NCBI RefSeq assembly: GCF_034702125.1
Contig: NC_085866.1
Coordinates: forward strand, 12,810,064-12,874,063
Direction: 5' to 3'
Origin: Engraulis encrasicolus
Taxonomy: Eukaryota; Chordata; Actinopteri; Clupeiformes; Engraulidae
DNA: 64,000 nucleotides
A model generated the notes under the pieces. That model did no database searches. It was not told the DNA's origin and saw nothing but the letters and a program-made list of their open reading frames with translations. The position numbers were made by a program, and so were the translations under genes. Shown one piece after another: positions 1 through 12,366 of this stretch. The first letter of the stretch is position 1, and each line of letters opens with the position of its first letter.

Positions 1-268
1 CGGATATCCGATTCTCAGCCTCATCCAATCGCTGTAGAATAGATGACACGTCTGTCTTTATTTGCCCTTGATCATTCTTGACGCTTGTCACGTCTGCTTG
101 TAGGGTTGATAAAGTTCCACTGAATCTGGACATTTCCTCCATAGCATTTTGAAGTGCGGCTTGCAATTCGGCAAATCCAGGTGGTGTCTTGGTCACCTCT
201 GTAGTTCTCTGCGAGCTAGCATCGTTAGCACCTGGCTTAGCAGTGCGTTGCCTCGACGTTCCGCTCAT
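1..268 (-). CDS. LINE-1-like ORF1, N-terminal fragment (runs off window edge)
   Basis: Reading the minus strand from the ATG at 268-266 gives an open frame of 89 codons that continues past the window edge. The protein begins MSGTSRQRTAKPG, has a polar head, then a heptad-like helical segment (FAELQAALQNAMEEMSRF, later DVSSILQRLDEAENRIS). This resembles the coiled-coil trimerisation region of LINE-1 ORF1 proteins, where a run close to LEEAENRIS is typical; these proteins bind the element RNA and package it. The sequence to about 460 could be its 5' UTR. It lies antisense in an intron of nup210. Assignment to the L1/Tx1 group is by resemblance; the RNA-binding domain and ORF2 are outside the window. 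Confidence 0.65.
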   Translation of the reverse strand, partial: MSGTSRQRTAKPGANDASSQRTTEVTKTPPGFAELQAALQNAMEEMSRFSGTLSTLQADVTSVKNDQGQIKTDVSSILQRLDEAENRIS

Positions 269-638
269 ACTGGTCTAATTTAACTTCACCAAACTATCAC
301 TTATTTAACTCGTGGTGGCACTCATACGTTTCATGCAACATTCCCCGCAAATATGAAGTCTATCGTCTCATAAAATCAATTTAGTTTGGAGTTGCGACGG
401 AGCAGCTCTCTCACACGTCCATCTCGTTTCTCGATCCCACGTGACTCCCATGCATCATTGATTAAGGAACTTGATAATGCTACTTACTGGAGTTAATCCA
501 TCCATTATGCTTTAAGGCACTCGTTTTTTAGATATGTACAGCTTTTCAGAACATCTCATTATCCACGCCTTTATCAAGCTTCTAATGCGACACAGTTTTT
601 AGATTCAAATAAATGCAGTCACATCTGTGAGTAATTAA

Positions 639-917
<279 letters not shown>

Positions 918-1457
918 TGAATAATGTAGCCACTGGGGCTGTATTTTAATGTTACTTTTTTTAATTTATTTGTTTATTTCAACAGGGACCATGTGCAAAG
1001 CACATTAGTTTCAAAAGTTAAAAAAAAGACTGGCACCACATTATAGCTTACAAGCTAATTTCTATCTGCAGTCCATCTGCAGACTAGCAGGTGAATGTAG
1101 TCACTGGGGCTGTGTTATGAATATGGTCTGTCAATGGTGTCCCATTGGAAACAGTGGCATACTAAGCCATCTACTTGTATTTTGTATTGTACTTGTACTG
1201 TATGTTTTGTTGTGTGTCGTGTTGAAGGGTCTATGTGGTGTTACATTGAGAGTGACCGAAACACACGTATAGACTCGGTCTGTCTGTGTGAAGGTCAGAT
1301 CTGAGTGCTTGAGAAAAGTGAAACACACTTCACCTTTTCCTTTTACATGCAGTAGATGTTGTATGTGAATGACAAAAAGCAACAAAGGTCGGCGTCTGCG
1401 CCTGCACTTTAGACCCATGTATTGCTTGGTGCGTCCACTCCCAAAAAGTATAAGTCA

Positions 1458-1625
1458 CTCGAGATAATGAAAAAAGGGGGCGCACACAAGGCTTGTGTGA
1501 AAAATGTATATTGTAGCCGAAAATTTACAACAGCAGTCAGAGGTTAACTGGAGCAACAGACGTTTCGGACCTAGTCCATTCTCAATGTCTCCAGACATTG
1601 CGCCTCCTTTTTTCATTATCTTGAG
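1458..1625. mobile_element. Foldback element with 26-bp inverted arms
   Basis: The arm at 1458-1483 (ctcgagataatg then A/G tract and gcgc) is repeated in inverse orientation at 1600-1625. The spacer contains ACGTTTCGGACCTAGTCC. It looks like a short MITE of the fish foldback type. No target duplication was identified. Confidence 0.6.
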
Positions 1626-1734
1626 ATGTTGTATGTGAAAAATGTCTAATACTGATAGCTATAGCACTTGAGCTTTATTTTTTAATGTTGTTCTGTATAT
1701 TTCCTGTGCACTTTGTATCTGCTAGTGATGATGG

Positions 1735-1800
1735 CTATGATTATGTTCTCTTTGGTAAGTCGCTTTGGTCATAAAGCGTCTGCCAAAGGCAATGTAATTT
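1735..1800 (+). repeat. SINE 3' tail fragment
   Basis: Contains AAGTCGCTTTGG followed by AAAGCGTCTGCCAAA and GCAATGTAA, the conserved tail shared by many fish tRNA-derived SINEs and their partner LINEs. No tRNA-like head is attached. Confidence 0.6.
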
Positions 1801-2294
1801 TAGCAATGTGATACTGTATGCCAAACAATTTCACAGACAACATTTAAAAAAAAAAAACTTTAACCTGTAACATGGCATTTAGTATTTACCAGGTGCGCAT
1901 TAGAGGATTCTAGGGATCCATAGACTGCGGTACACACCTCTGCAAAACAATTCATGGTAAAAAAAGAGAGAACTTCACAGGGAACAGGGAACCACATGGT
2001 TCTCTAAAAGGGAGTTAACAACTGGCAAGATATGGAGAACTGCTGGGGCTTGTGTTAGGACTGAGAGATGGACAAGAGTAGCATAGGGTGGAGATACTTT
2101 ATTGATCCCCAAGGAAATTAAGAAGTCCCATGGTGGCATAGCATAGCACAGCATAACATAACAATGGAAGGAGGAACGAGAAAAAAGACTCCTCTATTCT
2201 ATTCTCCAATTAGAGGAACTGGTTGGAATATCTCAAAATCGTAGGGTTCTGATGAGAAAAGGGTGACAAAAAACCTGTAATAAAGTATGTTATT

Positions 2295-2474
2295 GGCCTT
2301 ACGGTGGCTCAAAGGGTAGGGCACTCGTCTGCTACGCAGCTGACCCCAGTTCGATTCTGGCCGTTGTCCTTTGCCAACCCTTCCCCATTACATCTGTGTC
2401 TCCCCACTCACTTCCCGTCATAGTCTTCACTGTCCTATCTCGAAATAAGGAAAAAAGCCCCAAAAAAAAAAAAT
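2295..2474 (+). mobile_element. tRNA-derived SINE
   Basis: The head shows an A-box-like stretch (TGGCTCAAAGGGTAGGGCAC) and a B-box-like AGTTCGATTCTGG about 40 bp later. A body with CACTTCCCGTCA and CTGTCCTATC follows and ends in an A-rich tract at about 2461. The same body occurs on the minus strand at 4171, 6664 and 40661, so it is an interspersed family and not a tRNA gene. Confidence 0.75.
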
Positions 2475-2898
2475 ATATATATATATATAAATGAAAATAA
2501 ATTAAGTATATTATTTATTATTACTAAATATAATATTTGGCGAGTATGTTTGTAGTTGTGATGAAAACACAAATCATCTCATCCCCATAGACATACCAGC
2601 AGAAGACTACACTTACGTTAGCAAAGTGGACTGAATACAGAGTTCTCTTTCTTTGTGAAATTTGACCTTGATTAAAGATGTTGCTCTGCAAAATTCCTTG
2701 AGAACTCTGTAGTTAATTAAAAGAAGAAAGTCCCTGGAGTTCCTCATTAGAAAATGGAGCAAATCCCTGGCCCCTTTTACCTGCTACCTTTGACTTTCTT
2801 TGTTCCTCACTCTAATGCTCCTCTTCTCCAGCTCTCTCTCGCTCACTCTTTCACACTTATTCTCTCTCCCTCTCCCTCTATTTGACTGTCTATTTCCC

Positions 2899-2920
2899 CC
2901 TCTCTCTCTCTCTCTCTCTC

Positions 2921-3012
<92 letters not shown>

Positions 3013-3045
3013 TCTCTCTGTCTCTCTCTCCCTCCCTCTCTCCTC

Positions 3046-3134
<89 letters not shown>
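2899..3134. repeat. (CT)n microsatellite with CTGT interruptions
   Basis: About 235 bp of nearly pure CT with short GTCT interruptions. All long reading frames here are serine/leucine or arginine/glutamate repeats and are not genes. Confidence 0.97.
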
Positions 3135-3137
<3 letters not shown>

Positions 3138-3771
3138 TCTCACTCTCTTCCTGAAAGTATCGATCAGCTGGCGTTCACTAAATAACCCCAACTGTAGCTC
3201 AAGGTCATTGTTGGAATGCCCATTGAGCGCATGCATTAGCGTCAGCACTGTCACATGCTAACCGAGGCTAGATCACTCAACAGCAGCCTGCTCTACGCTT
3301 TATGGAAATGTATGTATGAATATGTCAGGCCGCCTTAAGTTCAGGCAGATACAAACTATGGAGCATCTGCAGGTTTACATGCCTCTGCTGTGGCTACTGG
3401 AAATACGTAGCAATAGCAATAGGGTTTGTAAAGCACATTTTCATACATAACTGTCATTCAATGTGCTTGAGTCAAAAAGAAAGAGAACAGAGAAATAAAT
3501 ACCTCATAGAAACTAAGGATACAAGGGGGATAAGGAGAGTTGATAACGAATGTTGACCAAAGGCAGATGAAAATAAAGCTGTTTTTAATCTCTTTTACAT
3601 ACTGTTGGGCCATACTGTACATACTGTTGGGCCAGTTCTCATTTGAACAGGGAAGTGGTTCAACATTTGGCAGCATAATGTAATGGCTAAATGCCATTTC
3701 ACCCTGTCTGATTTTTACCCTAGACACGACCAGTAGAGGAGGCTCTGAGGTCCTAAGACATCTTTTTTTAT

Positions 3772-3832
3772 GATTACATTACATTAGTATTTAGCAGACG
3801 CCTTTGTTCAAAGCGACTTACAGGGAGATGAT
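3772..3832 (-). repeat. SINE/LINE 3' tail fragment, minus strand
   Basis: ATTACATTACATTAGTATT followed by TAGCAGACGCC and CAAAGCGACTTAC is the reverse complement of the fish SINE tail (AAGTCGCTTTG then AAGCGTCTGCTAA). Confidence 0.6.
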
Positions 3833-3859
3833 ATTGCTCTAGCATATGTACAGTATATT

Positions 3860-4075
3860 TTGGGCCATTGAGTGACTTTTCGCCTCTCTGAAGAGTTTTA
3901 AACTCGATTCTAAATCTCGCTGGCAGCCAGTGTAATGGCCCAAGAACTGGATTTGGTATGATCTCTTTTCTTTGTTTTTGGTTAGAATTCTAGCAGCAGC
4001 GTTTTGGATTGGTTGCACATCCCAGCCACCCCAGCAGCTCCTGGCAGGGGTCGCCATACGGAGGGGTGGCAAGAT
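3860..4075 (-). repeat. LINE-like fragment, minus strand
   Basis: Minus-strand translation contains QPIQNAAARILTK. This resembles the segment just before the conserved LHWLPV motif near the C-terminus of fish LINE (L2/CR1-like) reverse transcriptase ORFs. The neighbouring DNA (TAGCAGCAGCGTTTTGGATT) recurs in diverged form at about 28880. It is fragmentary and non-coding today. Confidence 0.5.
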
Positions 4076-4170
4076 GGGAGTGGAGTAGGAGGGTGGTGGG
4101 TTTTCCCATCATGAGGGGACTGTATACCCGCAGGTCTTCAGAAGCTTTCTGTGCGTTTGAAAATATGTGA

Positions 4171-4350
4171 AAGATTTTTTTTTTTTAGGTTTTTTTCTTT
4201 TCTTTTACGACTTGATGATTGATGATAGGACGGTGTGAGAGGTGGACAGGAAGCGAATGGGGAGAGAGATTGGGAGAGGTCGGCAAATGACCCAGGCCGG
4301 GAATCGGACCCGGGTCGGCCACATGGTAGACAAGTGCCCTACCGGTTGAC
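4171..4350 (-). mobile_element. tRNA-derived SINE, minus strand
   Basis: The reverse complement reads GTAGGGCACTTGTCTACC (A-box zone), GGTCCGATTCCCGGCC (B-box zone), CGCTTCCTGTCCACC, then a T/A-rich tail. It is the same family as the copies at 2295 and 40661. Confidence 0.75.
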
Positions 4351-4961
4351 TACGGTTGTCTGTACTGTACCGGTTGTCTGTACTGATGTTAATGCAATGC
4401 TATTCCTCGCCACATGGGCATTAGCTATGCTTCACGCTTTGCATATCAACACATTTAACCAAATCAGATGGAGCATTTATGCAGCAAATGATGTCTGTAA
4501 CTCGAAGTGCAGTCTAATCAATGACTGGGCTCTAGGCGAGAAAGCTGAAAGACATTAACGCTGGCTGGTGAAACATTGGTTTATTTCTGTTACTGAAAAA
4601 CATCGTTCCATATTGTTACTTCCAGATACTTTATTGTGCATTGCACGTTGTACTTACTTATACTGCATCATGCAGGTGTGTGGGGCTGTACCTACCTCAG
4701 TGTTCCTCTCTCTTTGTCTCTGGCTCCCATTAACACAGAGCACTCAGGGGGAAAGCAGCACTCTGGCTGAGACAAACGCAGAGGCACACAGGCGTGTCTG
4801 CCAGTGCTGTTGCTGTTGCTGCTGCTGCTGCTGCCATTGCAGTGGTGGCTGGGGAGTCCAGCCCGAGCGAGCCTGCTGCTGTATTTTATTTTGGTGTTAC
4901 TGCTTTTATACGGTGTGTGGCGGAGAACAGCTAATGCTAATCTGGATGAATGGAAGGTGGG

Positions 4962-5056
4962 TGTGTGTTGTGGGTGTGTGTTGTGGGTGTGTGTTGTGGG
5001 TGTGTGTTGTGTGTGCGTGCGTGTGTGCATGCGTGCGTGCGTGCATGCGTGAGTGC
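4962..5056. repeat. GT-rich minisatellite
   Basis: Three tandem copies of a 14-bp GTGGGTGTGTGTTG-like unit, followed by GTGCGTGC repeats. Confidence 0.85.
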
Positions 5057-5688
5057 GTGAGTGTTATGGGATATTTACAGAGAAAGGAAATTGTTGGTGT
5101 TGGGGGATGTGCCCTTGTCTAAATTGTTCCCAATTGTTGGGGGAATATGCCCTTGTCTAGCGGTCTTTGTCTCGTTTTTCTTGTGCGCCAAATCTACCTT
5201 TCTTTTGCCTTTAGGTGTGTTTATTTCTGCATCTTCAGTGCTCTCTTTTGTGCCCCTCCTCTCTTGCCGTCTCTCGATATTGAATTTACATTTAAACTGT
5301 ATTGGCAGGATTCACTGGTGCTATTGCCAACTTGGTTTGTAACAATTCCAGGGTTGATGAATAACACGTCAAAAAGCAATCCTCTGTACAATGAGAAGAT
5401 ACAAATAGAATTTCAAAATAGAAAACAATGCATATGACAATTATAGATCATACAAATATGACAAATGATTGTGATACATTGAAAGCCGCGCTGGATACAT
5501 CTCTGTCTCTCTCACTTTGCCCTCCTTTGTCTGTCCCTCGGGGTTTACTCTCATAGTGGAGGAGTTTTGAGATACCTGGCTGGCAGTCTTGACCTCCATC
5601 TTCTTTCAGCAGTAGTACCCACTCCCAGGAGCTTGCTCAAGGCACCTGGTTGATACCACCGTAATATGTCAGGGTCAGCCAAATGTGT

Positions 5689-5847
<159 letters not shown>

Positions 5848-6663
5848 GCACTTTGTGCTGCTACAATCTCTGCTGGCCACTCTTTAAGTGTTACCTAGAA
5901 TGTCCCACTTTTTAACATCTGGGCTCCACGGTGTTGGACGATGCTTAAAAATGAAATATTTTGTCTGGACCTCGGTGCAGCTTAAATCTTAAAAATAGAC
6001 CCAAGGAAGATAAACTGCACATCTTTTATTCGGGTCAGGCGCTAAGGAGGAGTGATGATGATGTTTTGACTTGAAATATAAATGTTGAAATTGGTCTGCC
6101 ATTAGCAATTCACATTTGTTTTTGTTTTTCAACGTTCATCTCATTAAAGTCATTTCTTCCTCTGCCGTACGTGATAGACCTCCAAAACAGGCTGAAAAGT
6201 AGAGTGGAATGAGAGAGCAGTTAGTTGTGATGCTGTATCTCTTAGACTTTTCTCCTATTTAAGCCCCTGCTTTCTTGTCAGTGGGTAAGAATCGATACGG
6301 CGACTGCAAGCATGGCAAATATGGTAATTATAGTAGCCTGCTCCGTATATAATGCTTGCACACTGTATTGTATTCTGGTCACATGGTTGACCTTTATTTT
6401 GTTGAATGTGTCCCTTCTGTGTGTCTGTTACCAGATACCAATGCCGAGTGTGGTTTGCATGTCTATGCTTGTTTCTCTTGTGTGTACTGCAGACACATCA
6501 GTGGAAGGTTTTTATGTTTCCCCATTTGTTCATCATGTCAGGATTTTTTCTTTTCTTGTCCTTTTTTCTCTACATTGACCCTTTTTTTCTGAGGCCAACT
6601 TTTTGTTGTGAATTTCAATACTCATAAATGCAATTTATGCAGTGAGAGTGTGACAATAACACT

Positions 6664-6812
6664 TAAAAAAATAAAAAAAATTGGTCTTTGAGACTTAATT
6701 CGCGATAGTACAGTGAAGATGGTGACACGAAGCAAGTGGGGAGAGCGAGACGGGGAAGGGCTGGGAATCGAACCCGGGTCGGGAACCAAACCCGGGTCAG
6801 CCGCATAGTAGG
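6664..6812 (-). mobile_element. tRNA-derived SINE, minus strand, just upstream of a nup210 exon
   Basis: GGGAATCGAACCCGGGTC at about 6765 is the B box in reverse. The body (GAAGCAAGTGGGGAGAGCGAGACG) matches the other minus-strand SINE copies, with a partly duplicated B-box stretch (AACCAAACCCGGGTC). It ends about 75 bp before the exon at 6886. Confidence 0.7.
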
Positions 6813-6885
6813 CCCTGCTTTATGTTGTTTGGTGTGCTTGTCCTGACTCCTGTTCTCCCCCATGTATGTGTCTGCATGTGTGCAG

Positions 6886-7106
6886 GGATGACCTGGTGCA
6901 GGTGGTGAAGGGTCAGGGGAACGGCACGCTGACGGTGCGCACGCTGAACGTGGGCCTGACGCTGCTGGGGGTTCGGGATGCGGAGCAGCCCGGCCTGGCC
7001 GACTACCTGGCCCTGCCTGTGGAGCACGCCATCCTGCCCGACCAGGCCCACAGCCTGCTGGTGGGGGACGTGGTCTGCCTCTCCACACAACTCATTGGTG
7101 CTGATG
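6886..7106 (+). CDS. nup210: nup210 coding exon 2 in window (luminal domain)
   Basis: Acceptor tgtgcag ends at 6885; donor ctgatg|gtaagt. The codon split with the previous exon (AG + G) gives R, then DDLVQVVKGQGNGTLTVRT and LRDAEQPGL-like sequence (read as VRDAEQPGLADYLALPVEH). It ends LLVGDVVCLSTQLIGAD, aligning to the NUP210 stretch with DAEHPGLSDF and VVGDVLCLAT. GC content is high compared with the flanking introns. Confidence 0.93.
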
Positions 7107-7134
7107 GTAAGTGATAGGGGTCTAAGTAATAAGT

Positions 7135-7285
7135 AAGGGTTAACGTTCGGCGAGAAGGTCGCTACCGTGGAATAGCAGCACGACAGAGAGAATCTTTAGA
7201 CCCCGACGCGGAGCGGAGGGGTCTTGTTCTCTCTGAAGTGCTGCTATTCCACAAAGCGACCGACTCGCCGAAAGTTAACCCGCTT
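7135..7285. mobile_element. Near-palindromic MITE (inverted arms of ~47 bp)
   Basis: The left arm at 7135-7181 (AAGGGTTAACGTTCGGCGAG onward) is inverted at 7238-7285. The interior repeats the pattern again (agacccc against ggggtct). The element may extend to about 7612, as AT-rich TAATAA lies at both limits (7126-7132 and 7604-7610). It starts only 28 bp after the donor of the preceding nup210 exon. Confidence 0.8.
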
Positions 7286-7611
7286 ATTATATGCATATAC
7301 TTAAATGACTCACACATGGCGGGGACATTTCTTTAGGCCTATTTAATGTTAAGATTGTTGCTGCGCAAAACAAAACAGTGCCGTTGTGGAACACCGCTAG
7401 GCCACAGCTAGGTAGCCAGGACAACAGGTGTTGTATCACAGCAGCTGATTTGTTTAAAAGTCGCTTTAGCAGTGAAAAGTCTTGTTGCCATTGACAGCGG
7501 TCTGTTATAGACCAACCCGTCCGTTATCGAAAAATAACAGACGTGCGAACGTTGGGGAGCCCCGTTGAAATGAATGGAGCATTCGACCGATGACGTCACA
7601 ACCATATAATA

Positions 7612-7775
7612 ATGGAAATGTATCGATGCATCGGCCAGCGATTTAATCGAATCGCATCGCATCGTGGGGCATTCTTAAGTCTTTATTGAAAATATTCGAA
7701 TCGCTGGCCCCTGTCCAATGCCCTAGCTCCAGAAATCGATACTGTATCGTATCATCATCATGATTAACACCCCTA
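7612..7775 (-). mobile_element. hAT-like MITE end fragment (TAGGGGTGTTAA terminus)
   Basis: Ends with TTAACACCCCTA, the reverse complement of a typical hAT-MITE terminus. The body has ATCGTATC and CGATTCGAAT motifs plus GGGGCATTCTTAAG, related to the element at 22578-22890. The other end is missing. Confidence 0.55.
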
Positions 7776-8499
7776 GTAAGTGAGGATTGAGGTACATAGA
7801 GTAGAGTTCCTGGTTTTAGCATAGATTAAAAGTACCAGAGGGATTGCGCATATGGGCTTGCATGCCCATGGGGACCAAGGTTGGAGTACCAGTGTGCCTA
7901 TATAGTATAATGCCTCCAGCTCAATGATGCAAGTCAGTGCTACAGCTCTTTACTAAGTTAGCCATTTTGAACCCATTTTGTAATTTTTCCCTCAACTAGT
8001 CCTTACACCATCTCCTAATTAGCTCAAGTTGTTAGCTACCCATGTCACTTCAGTGCTCGTACAGTATTAGCAGTAGAGTTAAGCAGGCCAGAAAAAAAAA
8101 AACATGGCATGTCCACCTCAGTCAGCCACTGAGGGATTGAAGGCACCTCCATCCATCATTCTCACTCGGCACTCCCAGCCACAGCTGTTCCTGGTTCCAC
8201 ATGCCGGAACAGGCGACCAACAGCTCTCAGAGCAGGGGAGACCCTCTGTTTTCCACAGGCTTTTCTTTTGGATACTTGCTTTCAAGAGTCCCCATTCGCT
8301 CTCAACAACTGTAATGTGTGTCTGTTTAGAATCGGATGTGTTTATTACTACCAAGACTGTTCAGAGGAACATGGAATTTATCCTTGGGTATTTTAAGTAT
8401 GAACAAAGCTATGTTGATGATGATGATTTTTAACAACATTTTTATGACCCAATAAATTAATAGAAAATGATGAATAGATGGAAGAGAATAGATGAATAA

Positions 8500-8769
<270 letters not shown>

Positions 8770-8778
8770 TAGTTTACA

Positions 8779-8985
8779 TTCAGTGTTTCCCCCAGAAGTT
8801 TTGTTAGTCAAGGCGGTGGGGCATTAAAAGTATATATTTTTTGGCTAAGCAACTTTAGAAATGACATTCACAACATGAAATATGTTACATAACATATCTT
8901 TTCAGGGGACCTAGTCAAGGTGGTCGGTGTTTCTTGTCAAGGTGGCCGCCATAGCAATAAAGTGCTGGGGGAAAACCAGATCATA
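8779..8985. mobile_element. Possible hAT-like MITE (CAGTGTTTCCCCCA terminus)
   Basis: Starts CAGTGTTTCCCCCAGAAG and ends TGCTGGGGGAAAAC, giving imperfect inverted termini. The interior holds TCAAGGYGG repeated three times. A clean target duplication was not found, so the boundaries are uncertain. Confidence 0.4.
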
Positions 8986-9499
8986 GCACATGGCGCTACA
9001 ATGCGATGTGCACTAATCAGATGTGAATTTCTCCAGATATGTTGTCTTCTAGCAGTGAGAGCAGTGCTGTTAGTCAGTTGGTTACCCTGGTGGTAGTGCT
9101 GCTTAGACGGTTAGAGGTTTCTTCAATGTGCTGATTTATTCCTTGACATCATAGATTTGTATGGGAAATGGTTTGTTGGTTTGAGGCTTGATGTGGTGGA
9201 GAGGATGAAGAGGGGCTGTTATACTTGTCAGCGAGTTATTTGCCCGATCCGGGAGGCTTGTTTGACATATTAATTGATCGGCGTGTCTGAGCTGAGAAGA
9301 TTGTACACATTTAATTGGTTAGCTCAAGGAACTGAGAAGGTTTGTTCTACCATATTTGCTTTCATTAATGGGGAAAAGATGAGACGCTTGTTTAATATGC
9401 TGATTGGTTAAGTATGGGCCAGGGGAAACCTGGATGGTCGTTATGCATTTGAAATGAGCTAGTTAGGAGAGAACTCCATGAACTCCAAAAGCTGACCTA

Positions 9500-9530
9500 A
9501 GTGTGTCTGTGTGTGTCTGTGTGTGTCTGT

Positions 9531-9562
<32 letters not shown>

Positions 9563-9962
9563 CTGTGTGTGTCTGTGTGTGTCTGTGTGTGTCTGTGTGT
9601 GTCTGTGTGTGTGTGTGTGTGTGTGTGTCTGTGTGTGTGTGTGTCTGTGTGTGTGTGCCGGTGTGTGTGTGTGTGTTGTGCCGTGCCGTGCCGGTGTGTG
9701 TGTGTGTGTTGTGCCGGTGTGTGTTGTGACGGTGTGTGAGTGTTCTGTGGATGTGTGTGTGTTGTTGTGGATGTGTGTGTGTTGTTGTGGATGTGTGTGT
9801 GTGGTGCCGGTGTGTGTGTTGTGCTGGGGTGTGTGTTGTGCCGGTGTGTGTGAGTGTTCTGTGGATGTGTGTGAGTGTTCTCTGGATGTGTGTGAGTGTT
9901 CTGTGGATGTGTGTGAGTGTTCTGTGGATGTGTGTGTGTTGTGTGAGTGTTGTGCCGGTGTG
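9500..9962. repeat. GT-rich microsatellite plus 21-bp minisatellite
   Basis: GTCT/GT tracts to about 9660, then GTGCCG-containing units. From about 9847 to 9932 there are four tandem copies of a 21-bp unit (GAGTGTTCTGTGGATGTGTGT). All long frames are Cys/Val or Thr/His repeats and do not represent proteins. Confidence 0.92.
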
Positions 9963-10431
9963 GCGGTTCACCCCGGGGAGTCAGTGGCGCGTGTCTGAGA
10001 AGTGGGCTGCCGTGCCGCCGCATCTGATCACCTCATCATCCAGCGGCCGATCCTCTCTGCAGCTGTCGCTCTGCTGGCAGGGCTGCCTAGCACCACCATC
10101 GATTGCATTAATTAGCTGATCTTTTTACTTCAATACTGGCCCCTTCAGGAGCAGTGGGCTGTTTTATTTTATTGGGTTTTGTCAAGCCATGTTTAGTGGT
10201 GTGTTTGTGTTTGTTGAATAGCCTTCTTTGAGTTTGGAGTGAGATATTCAATTGAGATGACGAAACAGGCAATCTATTTTGTTTGTTTGATTTGGCTCAC
10301 AGAATGTCCTGGGGAGGGGGGTGGGTGTGGGTTGGTGGAGGAAGTCTGGCAGACTGGAATCCAAACATGTTTACCTTCTTCTTCTTCGGTCCTTTCGGCT
10401 GTAAACATGCTCTGTGGTATTGTTTTGACAG

Positions 10432-10546
10432 GTGGTTGTTGATGGTGCAGCCAAGACATCGGTCATGGTTCCCTCTGCACCTGGGAAAAATGACCAGAAG
10501 GCCACAGTCCTTCTCACCACCAGAGAACAAGGCACCAATCTCATAG
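10432..10546 (+). CDS. nup210: nup210 coding exon 4 in window (luminal domain)
   Basis: Acceptor tgttttgacag ends at 10431; donor tcatag|gtgagt. Encodes VVVDGAAKTSVMVPSAPGK, NDQKATVLLTT, REQGTNLIG. This is the least conserved of the exons; only the entry VVV and the exit loop align readily with human NUP210, and the total is a few residues shorter. The phase (0 in, 1 out) fits both neighbours. Confidence 0.88.
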
Positions 10547-10744
10547 GTGAGTTGCATTGTAGCAGCAATGTTTATATTCCTCATATTTCATTGTTCTTAT
10601 TATGTAGTGTCTCTAAAGGTTTTAATGTTGTGCACTTCATACAGATGGTTTTATGGCATGTTGCCATCAGTCACTTAACAGAAATATTCCAATGTTTTAC
10701 TGTATACTGCCAGCCATACACCCTTCTAACAGAATGAGGTCCTT

Positions 10745-10872
10745 AAGACTTCCAAAGGTAGCGTGCTAAGCCCCCCACATTTGGACTTGCATGCCCTGGT
10801 TCGAGTCAGTCTCTCTGTCCCACTCGCTTCCTGTCACCATCTCATACTGTACTATCAAATAAAGGCATAAAA
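10745..10872 (+). mobile_element. tRNA-derived SINE, degenerate
   Basis: TAGCGTGCTAAGC (A-box zone), GGTTCGAGTCA (B box) and a body CCCACTCGCTTCCTGTCACC as in the 2295 copy. It ends AAATAAAGGCATAAAA. Confidence 0.6.
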
Positions 10873-10929
10873 TACTATCAAATGTAAGCTTTACTTCTCA
10901 GACTTGCCACTGACGTTTTCGTGAGGCAT

Positions 10930-11285
10930 AGGTCTGCGATCCTGAATATGACCTCTCAGTGTGGAAGTTGAAATCGATTCCTGTTTGTCATCGGGGTCGC
11001 ACCGTGGACAGTGACTCAAACTCTGCATTTAACCCTTGTGTGAGCAGGAGGCATGCATTTAACCTCTGCATTGAACCCCTCACATCACACGTGAGCAGGG
11101 CATAGCCATGACAACAGCACCTTGGGAACGATATGTGGAAACGGTGCTATGACCACCAGGGTACCTCATGGGGGGATGGTGGTCCTTCACTCTGCAATTC
11201 TTGTCCTACACTACCCCGACCTTGGTGTGGGGAATATTAATCCTATGACCCTTTGACTGTAAGTCCGACTACATAGCCAGTAGCC
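10930..11285 (-). repeat. Interspersed repeat, probably SINE/LINE-derived
   Basis: Contains CTCTGCATTTAACCC, GTGAGCAGGGCATAGCCATG and ends GTAAGTCCGACTACATAGCC. From memory this layout belongs to a common teleost repeat whose tRNA-like head is on the minus strand. No intact boxes or target duplication were verified. Confidence 0.4.
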
Positions 11286-11708
11286 CACCATGATTTTTTT
11301 AAAATTATTTTTTCATTGAACAAGGAACAAACAAAAAACAAACACAAGCAAGAAAAATAAAACAAGAATACATCACACATACATCACACACCATGCATTA
11401 TCCCTGAAGCCCACCATGTTTTTTACACCGTTATATTTACAATATTTGCACTGTGAAACATCAAGGCATTCGTTGGGGACCCTCTCGTTAACACGTGCGA
11501 TTCGCTGACAGATTAATTAGCCAGTAAACCCGCAACAAAGGCGTCGCTAGAAGGTCAACTCGTCCCTTTTAATCACAAGGGGTCAGCCCCTTCCCCATAA
11601 TCACAAAGGCCATGATGATATAAAAGTCCTTTGCTATCTAATTAATGTTTGCATCAAGATCTTCATAATATTGAGGATGGTAGTGCAATCCAGATGTAAG
11701 GCTATACC

Positions 11709-11919
11709 CAGTGGTGTAGTTTTACTTTTTTTTGGTCGGTATACTGTATATTTGAGCATTTTTTGAGGTGCGTATACTGTATATATTTGGGCTATTCTAA
11801 ATAATGGATCAATCAATGCTGAAATATATTATATATATATTGTATACTGAAATCCCTGAAATTTTGAAGTGGGTATACTGCGTATACCTGCGTTCTACTG
11901 TACGTAGGCTACACCACTG
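11709..11919. mobile_element. hAT-like MITE (CAGTGGTGTAG termini)
   Basis: Starts CAGTGGTGTAG and ends CTACACCACTG, perfect 11-bp inverted termini. Flanked by GCTATACC (11701-11708) and GCTATACA (11920-11927), a 7-of-8 target duplication typical of hAT insertion. The AT-rich interior has repeated GTATACTGTATA. Confidence 0.88.
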
Positions 11920-12366
11920 GCTATACAAGAGACAGTATTATCTCTCTCTAACAAGATAATTAGAATGAAAAGAATCTTTGGCCATACTGTACCACAATGA
12001 AGCGTACCATTCAGAACATTCCTCTGGCTAGTTTTGTTCCTTTCTTTTTAGAATGAGGTAAGGTCAGTGTAAATGTGAGGTGAAGCCCAAGGCTTTAAAG
12101 CAGGAAGATGGAATTCCTCTCTGGATGGAGCAGCTGAATGATTCATCACAAGAGGGTTGAAGGGAAGGATAACAGAGGAGAGGAAAAGGTGTGTGTGCGT
12201 GTGCGTGTGCTTGAAAGAAAGGAAGCAAGAGATATGGTGCTGTTTGCTGACTGATCAGCAGAGGGATGAAAAATGACAGGCCGAGGAGAAAAAAGAGGCT
12301 CTTTTTGATGGTGTGTGTACCCTCCATTCCCACCCCCTCCATCCCCATCCCTACCCCCACCTCTAG

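Noticed and set aside
2800..3261. Long Ser/Leu frames across 2800-3261
   Set aside because: Translation of a CT microsatellite.
9847..9932. Regularly spaced 21-bp repeats, considered as a CRISPR-like array
   Set aside because: Units are directly adjacent without unique spacers, and the genome is eukaryotic.
9459..10119. Several long Cys/Val and Thr/His frames
   Set aside because: Translation of GT-rich micro- and minisatellites on both strands.
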